Source: Candidatus Omnitrophota bacterium
GTDB taxonomy: Bacteria > Omnitrophota > Gorgyraeia > Velamenicoccales > JABMQK01
Direction of reading: 5' to 3'
NCBI GenBank assembly: GCA_028712915.1
Contig: JAQTPJ010000029.1
Coordinates: forward strand, 1-8,159
Length of the DNA stretch: 8,159 bases
Shown here in pieces: positions 1-8,029 of this stretch (position 1 is the stretch's first letter; every line of letters begins with the position of its first letter). The notes under the pieces are model-generated. The model saw nothing but the letters and a program-made list of their open reading frames with translations, had not been told where the DNA came from and made no database searches. The translations under genes were made by a program, and so were the position numbers.

Positions 1-13
1 GCTCTTCCGATCT
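1..13. other. Illumina adapter remnant at contig end
   Basis: The first 13 bases, GCTCTTCCGATCT, are identical to the 3' end common to both arms of the Illumina TruSeq/paired-end Y adapter, the part that lies directly next to the insert. The genomic sequence appears to begin at base 14, where the reading frame immediately gives glutamate synthase residues (GPEKN). The adapter happens to be open in the gltB frame and would add four false residues (LFRS) to the partial protein. It is not native sequence. Confidence 0.93.
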
Positions 14-2905
14 GGGCCTGAAAAAAACATACTCGAGGTAACGCCGCAGCATAGCCATAAATTAAGAGTAAGAAACCCCATACTTACAAACGAAGATATA
101 AACAAAATAAAACAAATAAGCGTTAACGGCTTTAAGACAAAGACCATTTTTACTTTCTTCAATGCCTCCGGGGCAAAAGAGGCTTTTGCGCAGGCATTAG
201 AGAGGATATGTTATGAAGCCGAATACGCGATACAAACAGGATATTCTTTTATAATTTTGAGCGACCGGGGAGCTGACAAAGACAATATTGCGCTGCCCGC
301 GCTTTTGGCTATAAGCGCTGTCCACCAGCATCTGGTTAGAAAAACTATACGTTCTGAAGTGGGTATAATTGTTGAAAGCGCAGAGCCTCGCGAAGTGCAT
401 CATCTGGCTCTTCTTTTTGGCTACGGCGCAGATTGCGTAAATCCATACCTGGCTTACGAAGCTATAGAATACCTTATAGACAATAAGGAAATTGCCTTGG
501 ATAAAACTAAGGCGTTGAACAATTATAGAAAGGCTGCTATAGACGGGATATTGAAAATACTATCCAAGATGGGAATTTCTACGCTTAGAAGTTATAGGGG
601 CGCTCAAATATTCGAGGCGTTGGGGCTAAGCGGCGAATTAATAGATAAATATTTCACCGGCACGGTATCGCGTATTGGAGGGATTGGAATTCAAGAAGTG
701 GCGGATGAAACTATACAGCGGCATAGAGAGGCTTATCCACAGCGCGACACAGAGAGGCCGTATTTGGCAAGCGGCGGAGTTTATCAATGGAAGAAAGACG
801 GCGAATTTCACCTTTGGAATCCTGATAGCATTGCCGCGCTCCAGGATGCTGCGCGTGAGAATGATTATAAAAAATATAAAGAGTTTGCAAATTTGATAAA
901 TGACCAAGGCAATAATCCTGCCACGCTAAGGAGTTTGTTTAAGTTTAAACAGGGAAAGCCTATATCTATAGACAAGGTAGAGACAGCAGAAAGCATTATG
1001 AAGCGTTTTGCTACGGGTGCTATGAGTTTCGGTTCTATAAGCCGGTGTGCGCATGAAACAATTGCTATTGCTATGAACAGGATAGGCGCAAAATCAAATA
1101 CCGGCGAAGGAGGAGAGGATCCGAGTAGGTTTATAACTCTGCCTAACGGAGATTCCAAAAGGAGCGCGATAAAACAAGTCGCTTCCGGAAGGTTTGGCGT
1201 GACTATAAATTACCTTGTGAATGCCGATGAGATTCAGATAAAAATTGCTCAAGGGGCAAAGCCCGGTGAAGGCGGGCAATTACCGGGGCATAAAGTCAGC
1301 GAGATAATCGCCAGGACAAGATATACGACTCCCGGCGTTACGCTTATTTCGCCTCCGCCGCACCACGATATTTATTCCATAGAAGATTTGGCGCAGTTAA
1401 TATTTGATTTAAAGAACGCCAACCCCAGGGCGCGCATAAGCGTGAAGCTTGTTTCAGAGATTGGCGTAGGCACTGTCGCTGTAGGTGTTACAAAGGGCCA
1501 CGCGGATATGATTCTTATTTCCGGAGGCGACGGCGGCACAGGCGCGTCTCCCAGAAGTTCTATAAGGCACGCAGGGCTTCCCTGGGAATTAGGGCTTTCT
1601 GAGACACACCAAACTTTAATGCTTAATAATTTGCGCTCAAGAGTGCGGCTGCAGACAGACGGGCAACTGCGCACAGGAAGAGATGTGGCAATAGCGGCTT
1701 TATTGGGCGCTGAGGAATATGGATTTTGCACAGCGGTGTTGGTTACAATCGGCTGCGTTATGTTGAGGCACTGCCATCTTAATAATTGTTCGGTTGGCGT
1801 GGCGACGCAGGATGATATTTTACAGAAACGCTTTAAGGGCAGGCCGGAATATATCGTGAACTATCTGCGTTTTATAGCCGAGGAGCTTCGCGAGATAATG
1901 GCAAGCGTTGGTTTCAGGACAATCAACGAGATGATAGGCAGGACAGATACTCTAGAGTTGAATAAAGATATTGTTCCTTTAAAATCCAAAGGTATTGATT
2001 ATAGCAGGATTCTTTATAAGCCGGATACTGGCGACGGCGCAGGCCGATACTGCACCGGAGAAAATAAAGTCGACATAGAGAACGTGCTTGATTCTAAACT
2101 TATAAGATTATGCCAGCCCGTTTTCCTAAACAGTGAACCGGTCAAACTCGCACTGCCGATAAATAATACCGACAGGGCAGTGGGCGCTATGTTAAGCGGA
2201 GAAGCCTGCAGAAAATGCGGAGATAACGCGCTATTAGAGGATACCATCAGATGCAGTTTCAGGGGCGTGGCAGGCCAGAGCTTTGGCGCATTCCTGGCAA
2301 AGGGAATTACGTTTGAATTAGAGGGTATGGCTAATGATTATGCGGGTAAAGGAATGTCCGGCGGTAAGATTGTAATATATCCGGACAGAAAAAGCAGTTA
2401 TGAACCCGGAGAGAACATAATTATAGGCAATACTTCATTCTATGGAGCTATCTCCGGAGAGGCTTATATATGCGGTTTGGCAGGAGAAAGGTTTTGTATA
2501 AGGAACTCGGGGTTATACGCTGTTGTGGAAGGAGTCGGCGATCACGGTTGTGAATATATGACTGGAGGAAGGATAGTCATATTAGGCAGGACAGGCAGGA
2601 ATTTTGGAGCCGGCATGTCAGGCGGCATAGCATATGTATACGATGAAGACGGATGTTTCAGAAACAGGTGCAATATGGATATGATTGAATTGGAAACCTT
2701 AAAAGACGACGACAGGACTACGTTATACAATTTGATTAATAACCATTTCAGGTACACAAAAAGCAAAAAGGCGCAAAACATTCTTTATAACATGCATAAA
2801 GAAGCGAAGAAATTTGTGCGGGTTATACCTATAGAGTATAAACGTATATTAGAGGGCGTGCATATAGAGAAGAAACTTGGTTTGTCGGAGGCGTCTGATG
2901 GGTGA
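14..2905 (+). CDS. gltB: Glutamate synthase large (alpha) subunit, 5'-truncated by the contig edge
   Basis: This is the large subunit of cytoplasmic glutamate synthase (GOGAT), which with GltD converts glutamine plus 2-oxoglutarate to two glutamates using NAD(P)H. The frame is open from the window start; 963 residues of a family usually near 1500 are present. The N-terminal glutaminase domain and part of the central domain are missing because the contig ends, so the TTG at 257 is internal. In order: the end of the central domain (GPEKN, then PILTNED and ILSDRG), the FMN synthase domain from about base 1000 (MSFGSIS, GEGGEDPSRF, GEGGQLPGHK, GGDGGTGASP), the 3Fe-4S ligand pattern C-x5-C-x4-C with Cys codons at 1754, 1772 and 1787, and the C-terminal GXGXG beta-helix domain from about 2200 (GQSFGAF, ANDYAGKGMSGG, MTGGRIVILG, GMSGGIAYV). 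A short tail matches the family end. Its last 8 bases overlap gltD. An unusual CxxC begins the C-terminal domain. Confidence 0.96.
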   Translation, partial: GPEKNILEVTPQHSHKLRVRNPILTNEDINKIKQISVNGFKTKTIFTFFNASGAKEAFAQALERICYEAEYAIQTGYSFIILSDRGADKDNIALPALLAISAVHQHLVRKTIRSEVGIIVESAEPREVHHLALLFGYGADCVNPYLAYEAIEYLIDNKEIALDKTKALNNYRKAAIDGILKILSKMGISTLRSYRGAQIFEALGLSGELIDKYFTGTVSRIGGIGIQEVADETIQRHREAYPQRDTERPYLASGGVYQWKKDGEFHLWNPDSIAALQDAARENDYKKYKEFANLINDQGNNPATLRSLFKFKQGKPISIDKVETAESIMKRFATGAMSFGSISRCAHETIAIAMNRIGAKSNTGEGGEDPSRFITLPNGDSKRSAIKQVASGRFGVTINYLVNADEIQIKIAQGAKPGEGGQLPGHKVSEIIARTRYTTPGVTLISPPPHHDIYSIEDLAQLIFDLKNANPRARISVKLVSEIGVGTVAVGVTKGHADMILISGGDGGTGASPRSSIRHAGLPWELGLSETHQTLMLNNLRSRVRLQTDGQLRTGRDVAIAALLGAEEYGFCTAVLVTIGCVMLRHCHLNNCSVGVATQDDILQKRFKGRPEYIVNYLRFIAEELREIMASVGFRTINEMIGRTDTLELNKDIVPLKSKGIDYSRILYKPDTGDGAGRYCTGENKVDIENVLDSKLIRLCQPVFLNSEPVKLALPINNTDRAVGAMLSGEACRKCGDNALLEDTIRCSFRGVAGQSFGAFLAKGITFELEGMANDYAGKGMSGGKIVIYPDRKSSYEPGENIIIGNTSFYGAISGEAYICGLAGERFCIRNSGLYAVVEGVGDHGCEYMTGGRIVILGRTGRNFGAGMSGGIAYVYDEDGCFRNRCNMDMIELETLKDDDRTTLYNLINNHFRYTKSKKAQNILYNMHKEAKKFVRVIPIEYKRILEGVHIEKKLGLSEASDG
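2887..2890 (+). promoter_or_regulatory. Ribosome binding site that sets the gltD start
   Basis: GGAG lies 7 bases before the ATG at 2898, inside the last codons of gltB. It supports that ATG over the in-frame TTG at 2877, which lies upstream of this site and would add seven residues (MVCRRRL) not expected in the family. Its place inside gltB suggests that GltD translation is coupled to that of GltB. Confidence 0.75.
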
Positions 2906-4343
2906 TGTCAGAGGATTTTTAAAAATAGCCAGGCAGAACGGACAGCACAGGGTGGTTTGTGAGCGTGTCCGTGATTTTAACGATGTTTTCAAGCAGCGCC
3001 TCGAAGGACAATCGCAGGAGCAGGCTTTGCGCTGTATGGATTGCGCAACGCCGTTTTGCCATTGGGGCTGCCCAATAGGAAATTATATTCCCGAGTGGAA
3101 TGATTACATGGCGTACGGTAATTGGGAGTCCGCGTTTAATTTATTAGATGCAACAAATAATCTTCCTGAGATAACAGGAAGGGTATGCCCGGCAATGTGC
3201 GAATATTCCTGCACGCTGGGCATAAATGATAACGCCGTAACTATACGCGAAAATGAACTTGCGGTTATAGAACACGGTTTTGAAAATGGATTGGTTAAAC
3301 CTTTGCCGCCTAAAGCGAGGACAGGCAAGAAAATAGCTGTTGTGGGTTCTGGCCCGTCAGGTTTATCGTGCGCGGCGCAACTAAACAGGGCCGGCCATAA
3401 TGTGGTTATTTTTGAGCGGGATAATAAACCGGGCGGAATTCTACGATACGGCATCCCTGATTTTAAACTGGAAAAACATCTTATAGACAGGCGTATTGCC
3501 ATATGGAAAAAAGAAGGGGTTGTTTTTAAGGTGAGTACTGATGTGGGCAGCGATTATCCGGCTAAAAAACTTTTGGATGAATTTGACGCAGTGTGTTTGG
3601 CTTGTGGCTCTCGCGTGCCCAGGGATCTTAACATAGAAGGCAGGGAGTTAAAGGGCATATATTTTGCGATGGATTATTTAGTCCAATCAAACAGGCGCGT
3701 AGCCGGAGAGAAATTTTCTAAAGATGAATTAATCGATGCTAAAGGCAAAAAGGTAGTGGTAATTGGAGGAGGGGATACGGGCGCTGACTGCGTAGGCACG
3801 GCTCATCGCCAGGGCGCGGCCTGCGTGGTGCAGGTTGAAGTTTTGCCCAAGCCTCCAGAATGCAGGACTAGAGATTGTGCTTGGCCGAAATACCCGTTAC
3901 TTTTAAAAATGTCGTCAAGCCACGAAGAAGGCGGCGAGCGGCACTGGTCAGTATTGACAAAACGATTTATAGGCAAGAAAGGTTTTGTCAATAAATTATC
4001 CTGCGTCAGGGTTGAATTCTCAGCCGATAAAAATAATACCTGTATGGAGATAAAGGAAATAGCCGGCAGCGGATTCGAAATTGAAGCTGATATGGTTATT
4101 GTTGCTATAGGTTTTCTGCATCCGCAGCGTTCGGGATTAATTTCAGAATTGAATATAGAGCTTGACGCTAAAGGGAATGTAAAGACAAATGATAAACATA
4201 TGGCTTCAGCGAGTAAGGTTTTTTCCGCGGGCGATATGAGGCGCGGGCAATCGTTGGTTGTTTGGGCAATTGCAGAGGGCAGGCGCTGCGCCTATAACAT
4301 TGATAAATTCGTTATGGGTGAAAGCAGCCTACCGCAACTATAG
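2898..4343 (+). CDS. gltD: Glutamate synthase small (beta) subunit
   Basis: GltD is the flavoprotein partner of GltB. It oxidises NAD(P)H through FAD and passes electrons via 4Fe-4S clusters to the FMN/3Fe-4S site of GltB. The 481 residues are normal length. The start at ATG 2898 gives MGDVRGFLKI, the usual family beginning. Visible parts are two N-terminal cysteine groups (C46-x2-C49-x4-C54-x3-C58 and C97-x3-C101-x3-C105) for the Fe-S clusters, an FAD-binding fold with GSGPSG at 150-155 and an acidic strand end at E173, and a second dinucleotide fold with GGGDTG at about 290-295 for NAD(P)H. The C-terminal SAGDMRRGQSLVVWAIAEGR is the FAD-contacting signature of this flavoprotein group. Related small subunits occur in other oxidoreductases, but adjacency to and overlap with gltB fix the assignment. 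NADH versus NADPH preference cannot be read from the sequence. Confidence 0.97.
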   Translation: MGDVRGFLKIARQNGQHRVVCERVRDFNDVFKQRLEGQSQEQALRCMDCATPFCHWGCPIGNYIPEWNDYMAYGNWESAFNLLDATNNLPEITGRVCPAMCEYSCTLGINDNAVTIRENELAVIEHGFENGLVKPLPPKARTGKKIAVVGSGPSGLSCAAQLNRAGHNVVIFERDNKPGGILRYGIPDFKLEKHLIDRRIAIWKKEGVVFKVSTDVGSDYPAKKLLDEFDAVCLACGSRVPRDLNIEGRELKGIYFAMDYLVQSNRRVAGEKFSKDELIDAKGKKVVVIGGGDTGADCVGTAHRQGAACVVQVEVLPKPPECRTRDCAWPKYPLLLKMSSSHEEGGERHWSVLTKRFIGKKGFVNKLSCVRVEFSADKNNTCMEIKEIAGSGFEIEADMVIVAIGFLHPQRSGLISELNIELDAKGNVKTNDKHMASASKVFSAGDMRRGQSLVVWAIAEGRRCAYNIDKFVMGESSLPQL

Positions 4344-4347
4344 AGGA
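4342..4347 (+). promoter_or_regulatory. Ribosome binding site for the PEP/pyruvate-binding protein
   Basis: AGAGGA begins within the gltD stop codon (TAG 4341-4343) and lies 6 bases before the ATG at 4354. The 10-base gap leaves no room for a terminator or separate promoter, so this gene is probably co-transcribed with gltBD. Confidence 0.6.
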
Positions 4348-4353
4348 TAAAAT

Positions 4354-6927
4354 ATGACAAGCACAGGGATAAAAGGGTTGGATGAAGTTATTACCGGATT
4401 AAGGGCAGGGGATAATGTGGTCTGGCAGATAGACAACATAAAAGACTACATTGACCTCGTAAAGCCTTTTGTGGAACAGGCAATCAAAGACAGGAAAAAG
4501 ATAATATATATAAGGTTTGCCTCGCACAAGGAATTGTTGAAACCATCAAAACAGATTAAGCGTTACGATCTTAACGCCAATGCCGGGTTTGAGTCGTTTA
4601 CCACAAAAATCAACAATATCATCGAGCAGGAAGGGGAAGGGGCATATTATGTATTTGATTCTCTCTCGGAGCTCCTTTCAGCTTGGGCCAGCGATTTTAT
4701 GATAGGCAATTTCTTTATGGTGACCTGCCCGCACCTTTATGAATTAAAGACTTTTACTTATTTCTCGATACTGCGCAATAACCATTCTTTTAAATCCATA
4801 GCGCTTATCCGCGAAACCACTCAGCTGCTCATAGATGTTTATCACTGCGAGGGTAATTTTTATATACATCCGCTGAAAGTATGGAACCGCTATTCGCCGA
4901 CTATGTTTCTTCCTCATAAGCGGGAAAAGAATAAATTCGTACCGATAGCCGACAGCGTTAATGCCGTAAGGTTATTATCATATATACGTAAAAAAGGCGC
5001 GGAGAGTGCAAAGAGAAATCTTGATTACTGGGACCGCCTATTTCTTGGAGCAGAGGATTTGGTTAAGGAAGGCGCTTCGAAATCCCAGATAAAAGATATG
5101 GTAAGAAAGATGTGCGGTATTATGATAACCAAGAATAGAAAAATGCTTTCTTTGGCTGTGCGCCATTTTTCTTTAGAAGAACTCATCGATATAAAATCCC
5201 GGTTGATTGGCACCGGTTTTGTCGGCGGGAAATCCGTGGGCATGCTTTTAGCCAGGAAGATTCTGGCTATGAATAAATCCGTCAACTTCAAGACTGTCTT
5301 GGAGCCGCACGATTCATTCTATATAGGCTCGGATATATTTTATTCCTATATAGTGCAGAACCGCTGGTGGAAACTGCGCATGCAGCAAAAGAGAGAAGAC
5401 GGATATTTCAAGGCAGCGAATATCCTTAAGGAGAAGATGATGTACGGGGTTTTTCCCGACGAGACTATGGAACAATTCCAGCAGATTATAGAGTATTTCG
5501 GCGCCTCACCAATTATTATACGCTCCAGCTCTTTATTGGAAGATAGTTTTGGCAATGCCTTCGCCGGTAAATATGAAAGCATATTTTTGGCAAACCAGGG
5601 CACTCCCGAGCAAAGGTATATTCAATTCGCAGAAGCAGTCAGGCGGATTTACGCCAGCACCATGAACGAAGACGCGCTTGTTTACAGAAAACAAAGGGGC
5701 CTGGATAAATTAGATGAGCAGATGGCTTTGCTTGTCCAGAGGGTTTCAGGCGCCTATCATAAGCGCTACTACTTCCCGGACCTTGCAGGAGTAGGAGTTT
5801 CTTATAATACTTATGTGTGGAATGAGGATATGGATCCGCGCGCCGGAATGTTAAGGCTGGTATTCGGCTTGGGCACCAGGGCTGTTAACCGCGTAGAAGG
5901 AGATTATCCCAGAATGGTTGCGTTGGATGACCCTTTGCGTAAACCTTATGCTGAAATGGATGACTTAAGGAGATTTTCACAGCACGGAGTTGATGTTATA
6001 AATACCAAGAACAATACTCTGGAGACAGAGCAGTTCTCAAAATTAATCAGCGATAAAGTATATAAAGATGTAAATCGTGTGGCAATAAAAGATTACGAAG
6101 CCGCCAAGAAAATGGGTGATGCAGATACGGAAAACGCGGATTATCTTGTATTAACATTGGATAAGATATGCCAGGATAGCAGTTTCATACGCTACTTTAA
6201 ACAAATTTTAGAATCGCTGGAGAAAAGTTACAACTATCCTATTGAGATAGAGTTCACTGTAAATTTCACAGGAGAGGATTCGTTTAAGATAAACTTATTG
6301 CAGTGCAGGCCGCTGCAGACTCGGGGATTGGGCAATAAAATTGAAATGCCGAAGCAGATTGACAGGGAGAAAACCGTATTCGCGTCTCAGGGGCATTTTC
6401 TTGGCGGCAACATCTCTCAGCAGATCAGGCGCATTATATATGTCAATCCGCAGAAATATTCCGAGCTGCTGTTGACTGATAAATATGAAGTGGCCCGCAT
6501 AGTAGGCAGGTTAAACAGAGAGATTAAGAACAGGGAAGAATTACCTGCTTTATTACTTGGTCCCGGCAGATGGGGGACGACAACGCCTTCTTTAGGCGTT
6601 CCGGTAAGGTTCGCGGAGATAAATAATATTACGGCACTGGTTGAAATTTCTTTTGTCTCCGGCAATCTTATGCCTGAGCTTTCCTTTGGAACGCATTTCT
6701 TCCAGGACTTAGTCGAGACCAATATATTTTATGCGGCAATATTTTCCAATAAGCAGGATACCTTCTTAAATAATAAATGGTTTGATTCGCAAAAGGATAT
6801 TTTTAAAGAACTCGTTCCGGAGTCTGCAAAGTATCATAATGTCATTTCGGTTTATGATATAAAAGATATGGATTTGCGGATAGTTTCTGATATAGTATCA
6901 CAGAAAGTTATATGTTTTTCCGAATAA
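4354..6927 (+). CDS. PEP/pyruvate-binding (PPDK N-terminal) domain protein with degenerate KaiC-like N-terminus
   Basis: 857 residues of unestablished function, probably cytoplasmic (no signal peptide or membrane segment seen). Residues 1 to about 190 resemble a KaiC/RecA-type domain: it opens GIKGLDEVITGL and has a Walker-B-like strand ending FDSLSELL (D102), but where the P-loop should be it reads GDNVVWQIDNIKDY with no GKT/S. About 190-280 is a charged, probably helical linker. About 280-660 matches the ATP-grasp N-terminal domain of pyruvate phosphate dikinase/PEP synthase: GGKS (K293), RSSSLLEDSFGNAFAGKYES (R390 onward), GLGTRAV (505-511), EIEF (E631, E633) and QCRP (Q650, R652). These match dikinase ATP ligands, so nucleotide binding is likely. 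The final 200 residues carry GPGRWG (736-741) and GTHFFQ (H781). The swivelling phosphohistidine domain (TSHAA-type motif) and the TIM-barrel PEP/pyruvate domain are both absent, so this is not a complete dikinase. It lies between gltD and carA with short gaps. Automated pipelines may label it PPDK; that would overstate the evidence. Confidence 0.85.
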   Translation: MTSTGIKGLDEVITGLRAGDNVVWQIDNIKDYIDLVKPFVEQAIKDRKKIIYIRFASHKELLKPSKQIKRYDLNANAGFESFTTKINNIIEQEGEGAYYVFDSLSELLSAWASDFMIGNFFMVTCPHLYELKTFTYFSILRNNHSFKSIALIRETTQLLIDVYHCEGNFYIHPLKVWNRYSPTMFLPHKREKNKFVPIADSVNAVRLLSYIRKKGAESAKRNLDYWDRLFLGAEDLVKEGASKSQIKDMVRKMCGIMITKNRKMLSLAVRHFSLEELIDIKSRLIGTGFVGGKSVGMLLARKILAMNKSVNFKTVLEPHDSFYIGSDIFYSYIVQNRWWKLRMQQKREDGYFKAANILKEKMMYGVFPDETMEQFQQIIEYFGASPIIIRSSSLLEDSFGNAFAGKYESIFLANQGTPEQRYIQFAEAVRRIYASTMNEDALVYRKQRGLDKLDEQMALLVQRVSGAYHKRYYFPDLAGVGVSYNTYVWNEDMDPRAGMLRLVFGLGTRAVNRVEGDYPRMVALDDPLRKPYAEMDDLRRFSQHGVDVINTKNNTLETEQFSKLISDKVYKDVNRVAIKDYEAAKKMGDADTENADYLVLTLDKICQDSSFIRYFKQILESLEKSYNYPIEIEFTVNFTGEDSFKINLLQCRPLQTRGLGNKIEMPKQIDREKTVFASQGHFLGGNISQQIRRIIYVNPQKYSELLLTDKYEVARIVGRLNREIKNREELPALLLGPGRWGTTTPSLGVPVRFAEINNITALVEISFVSGNLMPELSFGTHFFQDLVETNIFYAAIFSNKQDTFLNNKWFDSQKDIFKELVPESAKYHNVISVYDIKDMDLRIVSDIVSQKVICFSE

Positions 6928-6931
6928 AAAT

Positions 6932-6938
6932 AAAGGAG
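6932..6938 (+). promoter_or_regulatory. Strong ribosome binding site for carA
   Basis: AAAGGAG lies 8 bases before the ATG at 6947 and is the best Shine-Dalgarno match in the window. It occupies most of the 19-base gap after the preceding stop (TAA 6925-6927). No hairpin or T-run that could act as terminator or attenuator fits in this gap. Confidence 0.8.
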
Positions 6939-6946
6939 TATTTATT

Positions 6947-8029
6947 ATGAAGGCAAAGATAGCCCTTGAAGACGGCAGGATATTCGAGGGGCATTCTTTC
7001 GGGTCTCCGGGCGAAAGATTCGGAGAAGTGGTTTTTAATACCAGCCTCACAGGTTATCAGGAAGTCCTTACAGATCCATCCTACAAAGGCCAGATTGTCA
7101 CCATGACCTATCCTTTAATTGGCAATTACGGTATAAATGCGGAAGATATAGAATCCAGAAAACCTTTTCTGGAAGGTTTTATAGTAAAAGAATGCAGCCG
7201 CATTGCCAGTAATTGGCGTTCAGAGAAAACGTTGGGTAAATATCTGAAACAAAATAAAGTTATGGGTATTGAAGGCATAGATACGCGCGCTTTGACCAGG
7301 CACATTAGGCTGCAAGGCGCGATGAAGGCGGTTATTTCCACCAAAGACTTAGACAATAGGAATCTTATTAAAAAAGTCAGGCGTTCTCTCGGTTTAGTCG
7401 GCAGAGATTTGGTTAAAGAAGTTGTTTACGATAAAACAATGATTTGGAATGAAGAAGGAAAATATAAGGTTGTAGTTTTGGACTGCGGAGTGAAATTTAA
7501 TATTTTAAGAAGGTTGCAGGAAAGGGGTTGCCGTGTTGTAGTTGTCCCGGCAAATACGAGTGCGGAAAATATATTAAGCGAGAATCCAGACGGGGTTGTT
7601 TTATCGAATGGCCCTGGCGACCCCGACGCCGTGCCTTACGTGGTAAAAGAGGTAAAGAAACTGATAGGTAAAGTCCCTATGTTCGGTATATGCTTTGGCC
7701 ACCAGATATTAGGTTTGGCTTTGTCAGGCAAGACATACAAATTAAAATTCGGGCATCACGGCGGCAACCATCCTGTAAAAGATTTAAGGACCGGAAGAAT
7801 TTCTATTACTGTTCAGAATCACGGATTCTGCGTTGATATCAATTCGCTTAATAAAGAGGATATTCAGATAACTCACATTAACTTGAATGACCAGACATTA
7901 GAGGGTATAAGCCATAGGAAATTCCCTATTTTTTCCGTGCAGTTTCATCCTGAATACGGGCCTGGCCCGCATGATGCTGTGTATTTATTTGATGAATTTA
8001 TAAAATCAATGGAGAAAAAGAGTGCCTAA
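6947..8029 (+). CDS. carA: Carbamoyl-phosphate synthase small (glutaminase) subunit
   Basis: CarA hydrolyses glutamine and channels the ammonia to CarB, which makes carbamoyl phosphate for arginine and pyrimidine synthesis. The 360 residues are complete and of normal length. The N-terminal small-chain domain (about 1-135) shows [22 protein letters not shown] and [12 protein letters not shown]. The class I glutamine amidotransferase domain (about 170-350) has the nucleophile in GICFGHQ (C249), the GHHGGNHPV and QNHGFCVD segments, and the catalytic His and Glu in FHPE (H334, E336). The full Cys-His-Glu triad is therefore present. The ATG start has a strong ribosome binding site. The last 8 bases overlap carB, the expected partner. 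No upstream arginine- or pyrimidine-responsive leader is visible, because the gene follows closely behind another. The call is secure; other class I amidotransferases lack this N-terminal domain. Confidence 0.98.
   Translation: MKAKIALEDGRIFEGHSFGSPGERFGEVVFNTSLTGYQEVLTDPSYKGQIVTMTYPLIGNYGINAEDIESRKPFLEGFIVKECSRIASNWRSEKTLGKYLKQNKVMGIEGIDTRALTRHIRLQGAMKAVISTKDLDNRNLIKKVRRSLGLVGRDLVKEVVYDKTMIWNEEGKYKVVVLDCGVKFNILRRLQERGCRVVVVPANTSAENILSENPDGVVLSNGPGDPDAVPYVVKEVKKLIGKVPMFGICFGHQILGLALSGKTYKLKFGHHGGNHPVKDLRTGRISITVQNHGFCVDINSLNKEDIQITHINLNDQTLEGISHRKFPIFSVQFHPEYGPGPHDAVYLFDEFIKSMEKKSA
8011..8014 (+). promoter_or_regulatory. Ribosome binding site that sets the carB GTG start
   Basis: GGAG within the end of carA lies 7 bases before GTG 8022. 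It supports this non-ATG start, which gives the family-typical MPKRTDI opening. The arrangement copies the gltB/gltD junction. Confidence 0.75.

Noticed and set aside
257..259. TTG as the start of gltB
   Set aside because: The same frame is open upstream to the adapter and encodes clear GltB sequence (PILTNED, FNASGAKEAF), so this codon is an internal leucine in ILSDRG.
1372..1731. Antisense open frame of 119 codons inside gltB
   Set aside because: It lies entirely opposite strongly conserved GltB FMN-domain sequence, has low-complexity Ser/Pro-rich composition and no ribosome binding context.
2585..2600. Short tandem-like GGCAGGA repeat
   Set aside because: It encodes GRTGR in a conserved part of the GltB C-terminal domain and is explained by codon choice.
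2877..2879. TTG as the start of gltD
   Set aside because: It lies upstream of the GGAG and adds seven residues not expected in the family; ATG 2898 gives the typical opening.
3104..3502. Antisense open frame of 132 codons inside gltD
   Set aside because: It is a mirror of conserved GltD coding sequence with no recognisable protein features.
5206..5238. GTGFVGGKS in the middle protein as a Walker A P-loop that replaces the lost one
   Set aside because: The spacing does not fit GxxxxGK[S/T], because the position six before the Lys is Thr. It lies at the start of the dikinase ATP-grasp domain, where GGK is the family's own ATP-binding motif.
4354..6927. Calling the middle gene ppdK or ppsA
   Set aside because: Only the N-terminal ATP-binding domain is shared; the phosphohistidine and PEP/pyruvate catalytic domains are missing.
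6901..6946. Possible terminator or promoter before carA
   Set aside because: The AT-rich stretch has no stable inverted repeat with a T-run and no convincing -35/-10 pair; most of it is coding sequence or the carA ribosome binding site.
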